Assembly: GCF_004771275.1 (NCBI RefSeq)
Contig: NZ_RQEV01000008.1
Location: 124,001-188,000, forward strand
Source: Leptospira fluminis
GTDB lineage: Bacteria; Spirochaetota; Leptospiria; Leptospirales; Leptospiraceae
DNA length: 64,000 nt
Reading direction: 5' to 3'
Each line of letters opens with the position of its first letter. The first letter of the stretch is position 1. Positions 36,525 to 47,407 of this stretch are shown here, piece by piece. The translations under genes were made by a program, and so were the position numbers. The notes below the pieces were generated by a model. That model worked only from the letters and a program-made list of their open reading frames with translations, was not told where the DNA came from and made no database searches.

Positions 36525-37451
36525 CTATTTGAAATGTTTGCCGAAAATCTTTACAAGGATATCGGCACGTTCCCGGTAAGGCAGGTCCATCGCCTCTCCC
36601 AAACGATAATCATGAGCGATCATACTCATCGTTAAGCGTCTCTTTCTGGCGTGGTCCTGCACTTCATAATCCGCAGGATCGGTCAATTTGTAAAAGAATC
36701 CGTAAATCGGTTTGGTCAAGCGGACGAAATGCGGTAAGTCCGGCTCGTATACGGAAAAAGTCCTTAGTTTAAAAGCGTTACAATTTACGATCGCCACGGT
36801 CCAAATGAAGATCCCCAAGATGGAACCGATCGCAGCTTGTTCCCCCGAAAAAATTCCATAACGAGTCGGATTGATCCAGATGTACCAGCCTACGGCAAGA
36901 ATGGGAGGAAGAAGACCTAGCAGAAGAAGAACGGAACTCGCTCTTGTCTTTCCGCGAGAACGAATCGCGTTCCTCCCGAATTTATAAATCGCGATCACGA
37001 ATAATAACAGGGAATGCAGCAGAATCGCCGGATAAACGAACGTACCAGTAAACCGTACCGATTCCCCCGGTCGGGATACCAAGGTCAGTACGTTCAGCCT
37101 AAGGCTTTCTTCCAGAAAAAAAGAGATCAGGACGAGATGTGGAGCCAACCATTTCCAATTCGGTTTATAGGACTTCGAGTTATAGGATAAGGAAATCAGA
37201 TAGATCAGGAAAGGTGCGGGAATGCTTGCGGCTAATCCCAAATTGATCAGCGCATTCAACCAAGAATAAGGAACCACTTCTCTTAGGATAAAGGAGGAGA
37301 ACCAAAATCCCATAAACGTAGTCATCATTCCGAACTGGATCTGCACGGCCCTCCTCGGAGTCGGAATGAGAATCAAAGCTCCGAAAGCTACGAAGAAAAG
37401 GGCCGCACATAAATTCAATGCGACGACATTATCCGATGCAATAATTGACAT
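36525..37451 (-). CDS. 7-TM membrane protein, sensor-like
   Basis: A 308-residue protein with seven TM helices (to about 225) and a charged C-terminal cytoplasmic tail of about 80 residues (FSVYEPDLPHFVRLTKPIYG, RLGEAMDLPYRERADILVKI). The TM part resembles the 7-TM sensor modules on kinases, cyclases and phosphatases, but no known output domain follows. Its ATG lies inside the last 37 bp of the upstream acyltransferase-like gene, with AAGG at good spacing, so the two are probably translationally coupled. A receptor role is inferred. Confidence 0.75.
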   Translation of the reverse strand: MSIIASDNVVALNLCAALFFVAFGALILIPTPRRAVQIQFGMMTTFMGFWFSSFILREVVPYSWLNALINLGLAASIPAPFLIYLISLSYNSKSYKPNWKWLAPHLVLISFFLEESLRLNVLTLVSRPGESVRFTGTFVYPAILLHSLLLFVIAIYKFGRNAIRSRGKTRASSVLLLLGLLPPILAVGWYIWINPTRYGIFSGEQAAIGSILGIFIWTVAIVNCNAFKLRTFSVYEPDLPHFVRLTKPIYGFFYKLTDPADYEVQDHARKRRLTMSMIAHDYRLGEAMDLPYRERADILVKIFGKHFK

Positions 37452-38116
37452 GCTTGAGCCTTATTTAAATTAATAAAAGAGGCGATTTCAAGCAAACTCT
37501 TTTTAGGAATTTCTATCGTTTTAAATAGTACTAATTCCCCGTTGCAAAGAAAATTCGGAAAGTAAATCGGTCCCGGATATTCGACACAATGTATCGCACC
37601 CGAGGCAAGATACACCCTTTCGATTCCCTTGCGAAACGGACTGTACATTCCGAAAACCCTGGAATAATTCCGCTTAACGCAATAGTCGGCGACACATCCG
37701 CAATTCAGAAAAGCGGCATACGATCCTCTCGGCGTTCTTAAAAAAGCGACGGAATTCCAGTCGGCTACGTTTCTATCCAGAACCGCGTATCTGCGAGGCT
37801 CCGGTCCGGGGATCACTCCGATTTCGAGAGGAATCAGATTATTCGGGCGCTTTTCGACGACTCGCATAACGGAAAAAATTTCTTCTCCCTTCATCATTAC
37901 GAACCAGACCGACCACGGATCTAGATCGAAGGTGCGCCACTCCGAATCCTGATTGCCTACTTCTTCGTTTGCCTTCTTTAAAAATTCCTTAATTCTCGAA
38001 ATCAAAGGTGCGCCCGACCAAGCATTCACCTTCCAACATTCCAGAGATTCGTTTTTCCAATACATCGAAACCCCGGCTGGAGATTCTTCTCTTTCTATTT
38101 CTTGCGATATAAACAT
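37415..38116 (-). CDS. GNAT/FeeM-like putative N-acyltransferase
   Basis: A 233-residue cytosolic protein. The central region, EIFSVMRVVEKRPNNLIPLE then a stretch ending ERVYLASGAIHCVEYPGPIYFP, resembles the fold pattern of N-acyl amino acid synthases and LuxI-type acyl-homoserine lactone synthases (strand with conserved R, LPLE turn, late GF/Y-x-P segment). This assignment is by eye and tentative. I chose the ATG at 38116 because GGAGG lies five bases upstream; the frame opens at 38152 with TTG. Its end overlaps the 7-TM gene, suggesting a signal-maker/sensor pair. Confidence 0.5.
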   Translation of the reverse strand: MFISQEIEREESPAGVSMYWKNESLECWKVNAWSGAPLISRIKEFLKKANEEVGNQDSEWRTFDLDPWSVWFVMMKGEEIFSVMRVVEKRPNNLIPLEIGVIPGPEPRRYAVLDRNVADWNSVAFLRTPRGSYAAFLNCGCVADYCVKRNYSRVFGMYSPFRKGIERVYLASGAIHCVEYPGPIYFPNFLCNGELVLFKTIEIPKKSLLEIASFINLNKAQACQLLHRIMSSH

Positions 38117-38500
38117 ATTTTCCTCCAAAAGGGATATTAAACCCTCGGGCAATTATGGCAGGAGCATGTCGGTTTGGAAAGAGTAAGATTTGGTTTCCAG
38201 ATCCGTACGGGACGAAATTCCTCCGTCCCGAAAGCCGGAAATTCCGCATGAGGGAGACAGTCAAAAAGGGGATTTATGACATTTCAACTTTGCAATCGGA
38301 ACGGGTTCTCGGTTGGTCGGAATCTTCGTTCGATTAGGTAAGAATGATCGGTTAACAATCTATGTTTCACGACTTTTCTTGATTCGATCTTTTTATTGGA
38401 AAAAAATTGCAAAGAAAATCCGTCAGAAAGAAATTTGGATCCCATTTTTATCCGTCATACTCTATGATACATCACACTAATTTCTGGAAGGAAAACTAGA
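38117..38500. other. Intergenic region upstream of two divergent genes
   Basis: This 384-bp spacer holds no convincing gene. A perfect 7-bp inverted repeat CGGGACG/CGTCCCG (38208-38230) lies about 100 bp before the acyltransferase-like start. TATGAT at 38463-38468, 33 bp before the lipoprotein ATG, is a good -10 match, but no clear -35 was found. The sequence before 38501 contains GGAAGG as ribosome site. Confidence 0.4.
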
Positions 38501-39550
38501 ATGAGCAGAACCTTACTCAATTCCATTCTCGCAGTGGCTCTGGCGGTCGTCGCAGGAATAGGATGCCATAAATCGACCGGTAGTAGCAACAACGCCGGGA
38601 CGCTTTTGGCCATGATTGCGGAACAGAGCCAGATCGGAAACGCGGTCGGCACCGGTATGAATTCGGTCACCAACGCAACATCCGGATCTACGGACGGAAG
38701 CGGAACCGGAGTAGCTTTATTTTCCCCGATCGGCGCCGTAGAGGCCGTGGCGCAAAACAAGAAGGATTATTCGTCCTACTTGGCGAGATTATTCTCCAGT
38801 CCGTTGGAAGCGACGGTATATACGTTGAATTGTCCGAAAGGCGGAACTGCGACCCGCACGCCGCAAGGCTCCGATTTGACCGCTGCGGCAACCGTCAACG
38901 TGGTATGGACGTATTCCAATTGCGCTTTCGGCTTTGGCATCAGCATGAACGGAACCTTGGAAAACGATTGGACCGGACTCGCAGCGACCGCAACTCCCGT
39001 CCAAAACGGTACCGTGTTGAATGTCGCGTCTTCCGTGACTCTCTCCGATTCCGCATTAGGAGCGTCCTTAACGGAATCCGCAAGCACGAACTCTCTCGGA
39101 ACGGGAATCGTAAACCCGCAAATCAACGTGGCACATGTGCTTTCGTTTACAAGCGCGACTGCATATACGATCAACACCAATATCACCAGATCCGGAACCA
39201 TTTTCGGAAAGGTGATCTTCTCTCATACGGTGACCACACCGACTCCTCTGAATTTGTCGTTTAACAAAGGCGCAGGAACGAGAACGGTCAATTCCGGCGT
39301 ACAATCGATCAAGCACAACTTGGCGAATTTTACCGTCTCGCTCACCTATTCCAGCGTGGTTTATTCGTACACTACTTGCCAACCCACGAGCGGTTCGATC
39401 AGCTTTACGGTCAGCGGGAACAGAAACGGTTCCGGTACCGTATCGTTCAACAATGGAGTGGCGACATATACCTATACTCCGACCACTGCTTCAAGCGGTG
39501 ACAAGAGCGAATCCGGAACGGTCAGCGTTCGCGGATGTAGTATGAATTAA
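38501..39550 (+). CDS. Beta-rich lipoprotein, unknown function
   Basis: A 349-residue protein with a lipoprotein signal (LAVALAVVAGIGC, Cys 24). The mature part is rich in Thr, Ser, Gly and Asn with alternating hydrophobic residues, typical of a secreted beta-fold (TVNVVWTYSNCAFGFGISMN, VSGNRNGSGTVSFNNGVATY). No catalytic motif seen. A strong hairpin follows the gene. Confidence 0.75.
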   Translation: MSRTLLNSILAVALAVVAGIGCHKSTGSSNNAGTLLAMIAEQSQIGNAVGTGMNSVTNATSGSTDGSGTGVALFSPIGAVEAVAQNKKDYSSYLARLFSSPLEATVYTLNCPKGGTATRTPQGSDLTAAATVNVVWTYSNCAFGFGISMNGTLENDWTGLAATATPVQNGTVLNVASSVTLSDSALGASLTESASTNSLGTGIVNPQINVAHVLSFTSATAYTINTNITRSGTIFGKVIFSHTVTTPTPLNLSFNKGAGTRTVNSGVQSIKHNLANFTVSLTYSSVVYSYTTCQPTSGSISFTVSGNRNGSGTVSFNNGVATYTYTPTTASSGDKSESGTVSVRGCSMN

Positions 39551-39560
39551 GATCTTCTTG

Positions 39561-39591
39561 GGTCCGCGAGAAAGCCCTTTTCCCGCGGACC
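39561..39591. terminator. Hairpin between convergent genes
   Basis: GGTCCGCG (39561-39568) pairs with CGCGGACC (39584-39591), and GAAA/TTTC arms extend the stem inside. No clean T-run follows on either strand, but the position between two convergent stops fits a bidirectional terminator. Confidence 0.6.
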
Positions 39592-39620
39592 GCCGTTTCG
39601 GAAAAAAGTTAAGCGCAAAG

Positions 39621-40382
39621 TCAATCCGTCATACCTTGAAAGAGAAATAAGATCCCGGAAACTTTATTTTCCTGTAGAATCGTCTTCGAAACGCAATCCA
39701 CCCATTTCCTCTTTCCCTGTCTATTTACTAACATCACGTTTTTAAAATAGATACGAGATCCGTTCCCGGACAAAAGCGAGGAAATCGGATCCAGACTTAT
39801 ATCCTTTTCCACGGTCGATACCAGTTGAAAAAGTTCCCGGACGTTTTTCCCTTTTGCTTCCAGGCTCGTCCAACCCGTCAGTTTTTCCGAGTACGGATTC
39901 ATAAACGTTACGTTTCCCTCAATATCCGTGGCGATGAGTCCTTCCGGAATACTGTTCAGAATGGAAGATAGCATATTTTGTTGCCGCTTCAATTCCTGGT
40001 CCAAAGAATGTTTGTACAGAGCCATCTCTATTGCGATATGCAATTCCCTAGTCTGAAACGGTTTAAGAATATACCCGTAAGGTTCCGTAGCCTTGGACCG
40101 AATCACGGAATAGTCGTCCGCATAGGCGGTAAGATAAATGAGCGGAACGTCGATCTCGGAACGGATTTCCGCAGCGGCTTCGATCCCGTCGATAACGCTG
40201 TTGGATAACATGATATCGAAAATCATGATGTCCGGTCGAACCTCTTTCGCGATCCGCACGGCTTCCGCCCCTTTGGTGGCGATGATCGGAGGTTTATATC
40301 CGATATTCATGAGCCTATGTTTTAAGTCTCTTGCGACGATATTCTCGTCTTCAACGATCAGAATTTGCGGCCACTTGTTCAT
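39621..40382 (-). CDS. REC-PAS signalling protein
   Basis: A 253-residue protein with an N-terminal receiver (acidic E11/D12, phospho-acceptor D56 in IFDIMLS, YILKPF) and a C-terminal PAS domain (NMLSSILNSIPEGLIATDIE, GKRKWVDCVSK). No kinase, cyclase or DNA-binding output is present, so it may act by protein contact or as a relay. Its ATG overlaps the previous stop by four bases (ATGA), so it is coupled to the REC-HisKA_2 gene. Third gene of the cluster begun by the poly-HAMP kinase. Confidence 0.9.
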   Translation of the reverse strand: MNKWPQILIVEDENIVARDLKHRLMNIGYKPPIIATKGAEAVRIAKEVRPDIMIFDIMLSNSVIDGIEAAAEIRSEIDVPLIYLTAYADDYSVIRSKATEPYGYILKPFQTRELHIAIEMALYKHSLDQELKRQQNMLSSILNSIPEGLIATDIEGNVTFMNPYSEKLTGWTSLEAKGKNVRELFQLVSTVEKDISLDPISSLLSGNGSRIYFKNVMLVNRQGKRKWVDCVSKTILQENKVSGILFLFQGMTD

Positions 40383-41554
40383 TCGACGGTTTGCCCTTTA
40401 TCCCTGAATTCCAGTCTGAATTTGGTTCCGCCTTCCCTATCCAAAGTCAAAGTACCGTCTATCTGCTCGGCAAGCGCGTTCACTAGTTGGAGCCCTAGGG
40501 AATCCGTTTTTTTGAAATCGACGTCCTGGGGAAAACCGACCCCGTCGTCGGCTACGGTCATTACGTAAGATTCGTTTTCCAACGCTTTCATTTGAATGGA
40601 CACTTTACCGAAATCTTGTTCCTTAAATCCGTATTTTAAGGAATTCGTCACGAGTTCCGTGACGATCAATCCGCAATGGATGGCGGAATCCAGACTCAAA
40701 TATACCTGATCCGCATCGATCTCGAACGAGATTCTGGAATCGATCCTATACGTGCGAAGCAGATTGGAGACCAGATTATTCAGATACTGACGGAAATTCA
40801 TCCTGGCCAGATCCTCGTTTTGATAAAGTAGTTCGTGGATGAGTGCGATGGATCTGATTCTGAACTGTGAGTCCTCGAAAATCTCGTAGGATTTCCGGTC
40901 CGTAATATAATTCCCCTGGAGACTCAGAATGCTGGAGACTACTTGCAGATTATTTTTTACCCTATGGTGGATTTCCCTTAATAATATCTCCTTTTCCCTC
41001 AGGGATACTTTCAAGGCCGTCTCGGCTCTCGTACGCTCGGCGATTTCCTTTACGAGTTCCTCGTTTACCCGATGAAGTTCCCTCGTTCTCTCCTTTACCC
41101 TGAGTTCCAGTTGGTCTCGACTTTGCCTCAGCATCTCCTCCTGGTAGGCTAACATCTTATTTTTCTTATACAATTCCACGAATACGGAAACTTTGGATCT
41201 TAGGATTTCCGGCGCGATCGGTTTGACCAAAAAATCCACCGCCCCTAAGGAATATCCTTTGAACATTCCGGTTTCGCTGCCTCCGTAGGCGGTCAAAAAG
41301 ATGATAGGAATGTGCGCGCATTTCTCCCTCTGGCGGATCAAAGAAGCCACTTCGAAACCGTCCAGTCCGGGCATGCGTACATCCATAAAGATCAAAGCAA
41401 AATCTTCCGGTTCCAACAACGCTTTTAGCGCCTCGACTCCCGATTGAGCCTTCACGATCCTTACTTCAAGATTTGCGAAAATGTGCTCCAATATCCTGAG
41501 ATTCTCGGGATTATCGTCCACCACCAGGATATCTACCTTGTGATTCGGATCCAT
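40379..41554 (-). CDS. REC-HisKA_2 histidine kinase (soluble)
   Basis: A 391-residue protein with an N-terminal receiver (D13/D14, phospho-acceptor D58 in MDVRMPG, FLVKPIAPE), a coiled-coil linker and a HisKA_2-type kinase: REIHHRVKNNLQVVSSILSL carries the phospho-histidine, then an HATPase with ELVTNSLKYGF, ADDGVGFP and SLGLQLV. No TM helix. The receiver first, kinase second order suits a middle step in a phosphorelay. It starts ten bases after the poly-HAMP kinase stop. Confidence 0.93.
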   Translation of the reverse strand: MDPNHKVDILVVDDNPENLRILEHIFANLEVRIVKAQSGVEALKALLEPEDFALIFMDVRMPGLDGFEVASLIRQREKCAHIPIIFLTAYGGSETGMFKGYSLGAVDFLVKPIAPEILRSKVSVFVELYKKNKMLAYQEEMLRQSRDQLELRVKERTRELHRVNEELVKEIAERTRAETALKVSLREKEILLREIHHRVKNNLQVVSSILSLQGNYITDRKSYEIFEDSQFRIRSIALIHELLYQNEDLARMNFRQYLNNLVSNLLRTYRIDSRISFEIDADQVYLSLDSAIHCGLIVTELVTNSLKYGFKEQDFGKVSIQMKALENESYVMTVADDGVGFPQDVDFKKTDSLGLQLVNALAEQIDGTLTLDREGGTKFRLEFRDKGQTVE

Positions 41555-41564
41555 AAAGAAAAGC

Positions 41565-44500
41565 CTACGTAAAACATACCCGGAGAAGGGATAATAATCC
41601 GTTCACATCCACCGGTTTCGTGACGTAGTATGTCGCCCCCGCTTCCATGCATTTTTCCCTATCTCCTTTCATTGCCTTTGCAGTAAGGGCAAAAATGGGC
41701 AAATCCCGGAAAGTAGGTAGGGAACGGATCGTTCGGATCGCTTCGTATCCGTCCATATCCGGCATCATCACGTCCATAAGCACGATCTCTACGTCGTTCA
41801 TCCTCTGCAAAATATCTATTCCGTTCTTGGCACTTTCCGCATATACGATCCTCATCTTGCTTTGCTCCAACATGCTCGTCAAAGCGAAAATATTACGAAC
41901 GTCGTCGTCAACTATCAAAACTTTATGATTTTCTAAAACGTCTTTTATTTTATCTTTCCGATTCGATATCTCCAGACCTTCGGATTCCACGGGTTCAGGA
42001 GAAGCGAGATGCAAAAACACGTGCAGCGCGTTATCCAACTGCCCTCCGCTCTCCACCTCGACCAAAGCCGTTTGGCCCCTCAGGTTCCGTATCAAATTCC
42101 TTTTCTCGAGATCCGCATTCCCGTTTTTGTACAAAATTACGGGGACGGGCTTTATTTCGGACTCCCATATCGTGCGAATCGAATTCGATTCTTCGTCGAG
42201 CAAATCGGACAGAACGACCAGGCAATCCAGATCTTCTCTTCTGCCCGTTCGAATCGCCTCCTCGAGATTGTCGGCGAATTTTACGGTAACGCCTCTCGAT
42301 TCCAACGTAGTTCCGCATTCTTCTAAAACTTCATTCCTTCCTGTAAAAAGAACGGTTTTAGATTTTTTCGTGGAATAATTCCTGATCTTGTCCAAGACCT
42401 CGCCGATGGAAGTCGGATCCGGCGGTTCTGCGATTTGCACGAAAGCCCCCATCCTATATCCTTTCCAGCGATCGGATCGATTGGATACGACGCACACCGG
42501 GATTCTCCTCGACTCGGCCCTTTGCTTTAACGCGTCCAAAACGATCCAATTGTCCAGTTCTCCGCTTTGTAGATCCAAAAAAATCCCGCAGATCGAGGGG
42601 GAATGCAAGAGATCGCGTCCGCTTTCCCAGTCCGGACAGACGATCGCTTTCCAACCTCTCTCCGAAACGGACTCGAAGAGTAGGCTCGCACTAGATTCCT
42701 TGTCGCAGAAAATCAGAATTTCCGAATCCGTTTCCACCGGTGATTTTTCCTCGGAAAGGACGGGCATTCCCGCAGAACCGGACTTAGACGAAGTCATCGC
42801 GCTGGAGAAGCCGTCGGAAATTCCTTTTTTATCCTTTGCTCCGACTCTTCCGTGTATAGCCCAGACGTCTTCCGGCTTCAGATAATCCGATTCGTTAAAT
42901 CCTTCGTCGGACGGGAGGTATTCCACGGGAAGATACAGGGTGAAGGCGCTTCCGATTCCGATCTGACTCGTCAATTTCAACTCTCCTCCGAGCAGTTTCG
43001 CGATTTCCTTGCTGATGGAAAGTCCCAACCCTGTTCCTCCGTACTTACGGCTCGTGCTTCCGTCCGCTTGTCGGAACGCTTCGAAGATGACGCTTTGTTT
43101 TTCCGCAGGTATACCAATCCCGGTATCGATTACGGAAAATGCGATTCTAGTTTCCGCCGCATTGACATAGGAGAATTTTCTTCCCACTTTGGAAGGAAAG
43201 ATCCGAAGCGTTACGCTTCCTTTAGGAGTGAATTTGAACGCGTTAGAGAGTAGATTTCTTAAGATTTGCTGTAGCTTATGCAAATCCGTAATCATTCCGG
43301 CGGGCAGTTCGGAGTTCAGATCCACCTGAAATTCCAAACCCCGATTCTTCGCCGTCTCGCTGAAAGAACGCTCGAGATAGTCCGCCAATTCCGCAAAGGA
43401 AACCGTATCCAGATCCACGCTCATCTTACCCGATTCTATCTTGGAAAGATCCAAAATATCGTTGATGAGTTGTAATAGATCGTTTCCCGACGCGTGAATC
43501 GTACGGGCAAATTCGATCTGTTTTGTGGACAGGCTCTCCGACTCGTTGTCGGAAAGCAATTTAGACAGGATGAGTATGTTATTCAAAGGAGTCCTAAGCT
43601 CGTGGGACATGTTCGCCAAAAATTCGGACTTGTACCGGGAAGTCAGCGCCAACTGCCTGGCTTTTTCCTCCAGGGAGAAACGGGCCTGTTCCACCTCGCT
43701 GTTCTTTTGCTCCACCTCGTCGTTTTGATTCGCGAGAAGTCGGGCTTTCTCCTCCAGTTCTTCGTTTTTCTCTTGGAGTTTTTCCCGTTGTTCCTTTAAA
43801 AGATCTTCGGAAGCCTTCAAGGATTTTGCCTGATCCTCCAGTCGGGCGTTCGTATTGGTCAATTCCTGTTGGCGTCCCTGCAATTCCTCCGTTAGAGTTT
43901 GGGACTGGATCAACAGCTCCTCCGTTCTCATACTCGCCGCTATCGTGTTCAATACGATCCCGATACTCTCCGTAAGTTGGTCCAAAAAGCTCAAGTGAAT
44001 CGGAGTAAAACTTTGGAAGGACGCTAACTCGATGATCGCCTTGACTTCGCCTTCGAACAATACCGGCAGAACTACGATGTTCAAAGGGGAAGACTCCCCC
44101 AAAGCGGAGCTGACTTTGATATAGTCGGCCGGGACTTGGGTCAATAAGATCCTTTCCTTTTCCAAAAAGCATTGACCGACCAATCCCTCTCCCGGTTTGA
44201 ATCGATTGGACACGTATTTCCGTTCCTGGTAGGCGTAACTGGCCAATAGTTTCAGGGAATATTCGCTTTCCATGGTTTCCGTAATGAAGAAGGCTCCGTG
44301 TTGCACGGAAACCAACGGAGCCAATTCGGATAGAATCAGCTTACTTACGTTCACCAAATTTCTTTGCCCTTGCAATAATTGCGTAAATTTGGCCAAGTTC
44401 GTCTTCAGCCAGTCTTGCTCCGTATTGATCCTGGTCGTCTCTCTTAGGTTGCGGATCATTTCATTGATGTTATCCGACAGAGCCGCAACTTCTCCTGCGG

Positions 44501-46565
44501 CCTTGACCGTTACCGATCTGGACAAATCCCCTTTCGTTACCCCTGTGGCCACTTCCGCGATCGCACGTACCTGAGTGGTCAGGTTACTGGCAAGCTGGTT
44601 CACGTTGTCCGTCAAGTCCCTCCAAAGTCCGGCAGCCCCGGGAACGCTTGCCTGGCCGCCAAGCTTTCCTTCGATACCCACTTCCCGGGCGACTGTGGTT
44701 ACCTGGTCTCCGAACAGTCCCAAAGTGTCGATCATGTCGTTGATCGTATCCGACAATTCCGCGATTTCCCCTTTGGCCTCCATATATAATTTTTTCTTTA
44801 AGTCCCCGTTTGCTACGGAAGTCACCACTTCGGCGATTCCCCTCACCTGGGTGGTCAGATTGTTTGCCATGAAGTTCACACTGTCCGTCAGGTCCTTCCA
44901 AGTCCCCGCAACTCCGCGAACGTCGGCTTGACCGCCTAACTTTCCTTCCGTTCCCACTTCTCGCGCAACACGGGTCACCTCGGATGCGAAGGAGTTCAAT
45001 TGATCTACCATCGTGTTGATCGTATCCTTCAACTCCAGGATCTCTCCCTTTACGTCCACGGTGATCTTCTTGGAAAGGTCTCCCGTTGCAACCGCAGTCG
45101 TCACTTCCGCAATGTTCCGAACCTGGCCCGTCAGGTTGGAAGCCATGAAGTTCACACTGTCCGTCAGGTCCTTCCAAGTCCCCGCAACTCCGCGAACATC
45201 CGCTTGACCGCCGAGTTCCCCCTCCGTTCCCACTTCTCGCGCAACACGGGTCACCTCAGATGCGAAGGAGTTCAGCTGGTCCACCATCGTGTTGATCGTA
45301 TCCTTCAAGGCTAGGATCTCTCCCTTTACGTCCACAGTGATCTTTTTCGACAAATCCCCCCGCGCCACTGCAGTCGTCACTTCCGCAATGTTCCGAACCT
45401 GACCAGTCAGGTTGGAAGCCATGGAGTTCACGCTGTCAGTGAGATCCTTCCAAGTCCCCGCAACTCCGCGAACGTCCGCTTGACCGCCTAACTTTCCTTC
45501 CGTTCCCACTTCTCGGGCAACACGGGTCACCTCCGACGCGAAGGAATTCAGCTGGTCCACCATCGTGTTGATCGTATTTTTGAGTTCTAGGATCTCTCCC
45601 TTTACGTCCACAGTGATCTTCTTCGACAAGTCCCCGCGTGCTACCGCCTTAGTCACCTCGGCGATATCCCTCACTTGGCCCGTCAAATTTCCGGCCATGG
45701 AGTTCACACTGTCCGTCAGGTCCTTCCAAGTTCCCGCAACTCCGCGAACGTCCGCTTGACCGCCTAACTTTCCTTCCGTTCCCACTTCTCGGGCAACACG
45801 GGTCACTTCGGATGCAAGGGAATTCAACTGGTCTACCATCGTGTTGATCGTATTTTTGAGTTCTAGGATCTCTCCCTTTACGTCCACTGTGATCTTCTTG
45901 GAAAGGTCTCCCGTTGCAACCGCCTTAGTCACCTCGGCGATATCCCTCACTTGGCCCGTCAAGTTGGAAGCCATGGAGTTCACGCTGTCCGTGAGGTCCT
46001 TCCAAGTCCCAGCAACTCCGCGAACGTCGGCTTGACCGCCTAACTTTCCTTCCGTTCCCACTTCTCGGGCAACACGGGTCACCTCAGATGCGAAGGAGTT
46101 CAACTGGTCCACCATCGTGTTCACGATTTTCGCTGTTCTCAAAAATTCCCCTTTTAAAGGTTTACCGTCTATCGCAAGCGACATGTTTTGCGAAAGGTCC
46201 CCACCGGCCACGGCACTGATCACACGAGTCACTTCCGTATTCGGTTGAACCAAATTGCCGATCAGAAAGTTGACGGAATTCATACAAGCCGCCCAAGACC
46301 CCCGAGCGGAAACGGAATTGATCCTCTGGGAAATCTTTCCTTCCTGTCCCACTTCGTTTCCGATTCGCTCGAATTCCTTTACCATCCTGTCGTTTTGGTC
46401 TATGATATCGTTTAACAGATCCGCGATCTTACCCGCTATCCCTACGTTATCTACGGGCATACGTCTCGAAAGATCCCCTCGTTTTAAAGCGGAGAGGACT
46501 TCCAATAATTGTTTCAGATTTAGAGTTTCATTACCGGTTGTTTCGATGGTTTTAGTACTAGCCAT
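41565..46565 (-). CDS. Giant soluble hybrid kinase with poly-HAMP array
   Basis: A 1666-residue cytosolic protein. From about residue 15 to 700 it is a ladder of HAMP-type units, six of them in a 92-residue register sharing [20 protein letters not shown] and [15 protein letters not shown]. Then come a GAF domain (about 735-890), a long coiled coil, HisKA ([19 protein letters not shown]), an HATPase ([15 protein letters not shown]), two receiver-like regions that lack a clear phospho-acceptor aspartate, and a terminal canonical receiver (DDDVRN; MDVMMPD; TKPVD). It resembles fungal group III/Nik1 osmosensor kinases in layout. It lies 10 bp upstream of the REC-HisKA_2 gene. Confidence 0.93.
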   Translation of the reverse strand: MASTKTIETTGNETLNLKQLLEVLSALKRGDLSRRMPVDNVGIAGKIADLLNDIIDQNDRMVKEFERIGNEVGQEGKISQRINSVSARGSWAACMNSVNFLIGNLVQPNTEVTRVISAVAGGDLSQNMSLAIDGKPLKGEFLRTAKIVNTMVDQLNSFASEVTRVAREVGTEGKLGGQADVRGVAGTWKDLTDSVNSMASNLTGQVRDIAEVTKAVATGDLSKKITVDVKGEILELKNTINTMVDQLNSLASEVTRVAREVGTEGKLGGQADVRGVAGTWKDLTDSVNSMAGNLTGQVRDIAEVTKAVARGDLSKKITVDVKGEILELKNTINTMVDQLNSFASEVTRVAREVGTEGKLGGQADVRGVAGTWKDLTDSVNSMASNLTGQVRNIAEVTTAVARGDLSKKITVDVKGEILALKDTINTMVDQLNSFASEVTRVAREVGTEGELGGQADVRGVAGTWKDLTDSVNFMASNLTGQVRNIAEVTTAVATGDLSKKITVDVKGEILELKDTINTMVDQLNSFASEVTRVAREVGTEGKLGGQADVRGVAGTWKDLTDSVNFMANNLTTQVRGIAEVVTSVANGDLKKKLYMEAKGEIAELSDTINDMIDTLGLFGDQVTTVAREVGIEGKLGGQASVPGAAGLWRDLTDNVNQLASNLTTQVRAIAEVATGVTKGDLSRSVTVKAAGEVAALSDNINEMIRNLRETTRINTEQDWLKTNLAKFTQLLQGQRNLVNVSKLILSELAPLVSVQHGAFFITETMESEYSLKLLASYAYQERKYVSNRFKPGEGLVGQCFLEKERILLTQVPADYIKVSSALGESSPLNIVVLPVLFEGEVKAIIELASFQSFTPIHLSFLDQLTESIGIVLNTIAASMRTEELLIQSQTLTEELQGRQQELTNTNARLEDQAKSLKASEDLLKEQREKLQEKNEELEEKARLLANQNDEVEQKNSEVEQARFSLEEKARQLALTSRYKSEFLANMSHELRTPLNNILILSKLLSDNESESLSTKQIEFARTIHASGNDLLQLINDILDLSKIESGKMSVDLDTVSFAELADYLERSFSETAKNRGLEFQVDLNSELPAGMITDLHKLQQILRNLLSNAFKFTPKGSVTLRIFPSKVGRKFSYVNAAETRIAFSVIDTGIGIPAEKQSVIFEAFRQADGSTSRKYGGTGLGLSISKEIAKLLGGELKLTSQIGIGSAFTLYLPVEYLPSDEGFNESDYLKPEDVWAIHGRVGAKDKKGISDGFSSAMTSSKSGSAGMPVLSEEKSPVETDSEILIFCDKESSASLLFESVSERGWKAIVCPDWESGRDLLHSPSICGIFLDLQSGELDNWIVLDALKQRAESRRIPVCVVSNRSDRWKGYRMGAFVQIAEPPDPTSIGEVLDKIRNYSTKKSKTVLFTGRNEVLEECGTTLESRGVTVKFADNLEEAIRTGRREDLDCLVVLSDLLDEESNSIRTIWESEIKPVPVILYKNGNADLEKRNLIRNLRGQTALVEVESGGQLDNALHVFLHLASPEPVESEGLEISNRKDKIKDVLENHKVLIVDDDVRNIFALTSMLEQSKMRIVYAESAKNGIDILQRMNDVEIVLMDVMMPDMDGYEAIRTIRSLPTFRDLPIFALTAKAMKGDREKCMEAGATYYVTKPVDVNGLLSLLRVCFT
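44660..46115 (-). repeat. 276-bp tandem coding repeats (HAMP units)
   Basis: The same sequence marker recurs at 44951, 45227, 45503, 45779 and 46055, exactly 276 bp (92 codons) apart, with a more diverged sixth copy in register at 44675. The four to five central copies are nearly identical at the DNA level, pointing to recent duplication or gene conversion within the poly-HAMP kinase gene. Confidence 0.9.
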
Positions 46566-46772
46566 ATAGTCTCCGTTGATCCGAAGAAACCGAGAGATCT
46601 ATTAAACACCGTAATGGAGAAATGAAAAGAAAAAAAGAATCAGGAATCCAAAAAGAACGTAGTTTCGCCTAATATACGTTATATGATTTATTTTACGTCG
46701 CAATAATTACTACAATGCGTCGAATATCGGTTTGGCGAAAATCCGAATTCTGCGAAACGAACAGTTTGCCTA

Positions 46773-47405
46773 CTATTGGATCAATCCCTGATCGAAGGCG
46801 TAAAATACCAATTCCTGCGTGGACTTTAAATTCATTTTGGCAAGGATGCGACCTCTATAAGTATGAACCGTGCTGATGCTCAACTCCAGCTCGGAGGAGA
46901 TATCCCGAACGCTTTTTCCCTTGATCAACATGAACATGATCTGAAATTCGCGATTGGAAAGGGATTCGTGCGACATTTTGTCCTGAGGCCGGGACATTTC
47001 CCGAATGATGGTCTCTGCAGTCGCCTGGCTGATGTATCTTTCCCCGGAAAAAACCTTTCGAATCGCCGAGATCAACTCATCCGCCGCACTCGCTTTGGAA
47101 AGATATCCGGCCGCTCCCGATTTCAAGGCCCTGACCGCGAATCTTTCCTCGGAATATACGCTTAGCACAAGAACGAACGTGCCAGGAGAAAGATCCTGAA
47201 CGGAATGAATCGCATCCAAACCGCTCATGTCAGGCAGGTTGATATCCAAAATTACGACATTCGGTTTCTCTTGATCCAAGAAATCCAAAACCTGCTGTCC
47301 GCGTTCCGCTTCAAAAACGACGGATATGTCGTTTTCTTTTTCCAATACTTTTTTCAATCCTTCCCGGATCAATGCATGATCGTCCGCCAAAACCACAGAA
47401 ATCAT
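46773..47405 (-). CDS. NarL/FixJ-type response regulator
   Basis: A 210-residue regulator with a receiver (acidic D8/D9, phospho-acceptor D54 in ILDINLPDMSG, AAGYLSKAS) and a C-terminal LuxR HTH (LSNREFQIMFMLIKGKSVRD, ISTVHTYRGRILAKMNL). It lies two bases after the HisKA_3 kinase gene and is its evident partner. A sequence-specific promoter regulator; targets unknown. Confidence 0.95.
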   Translation of the reverse strand: MISVVLADDHALIREGLKKVLEKENDISVVFEAERGQQVLDFLDQEKPNVVILDINLPDMSGLDAIHSVQDLSPGTFVLVLSVYSEERFAVRALKSGAAGYLSKASAADELISAIRKVFSGERYISQATAETIIREMSRPQDKMSHESLSNREFQIMFMLIKGKSVRDISSELELSISTVHTYRGRILAKMNLKSTQELVFYAFDQGLIQ

Positions 47406-47407
47406 AT

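Noticed and set aside
38155..38337. 60-codon plus-strand frame in the intergenic region
   Set aside because: It has no recognised motif and lies over the start region of the divergent gene.
44584..45177. Antisense open frames inside the poly-HAMP repeats
   Set aside because: They arise from the tandem repeats in another frame and carry no domain.
44660..46115. Regular 276-bp repeats considered as a CRISPR array or satellite
   Set aside because: The whole repeat is coding and in frame, so it is a protein-repeat array.
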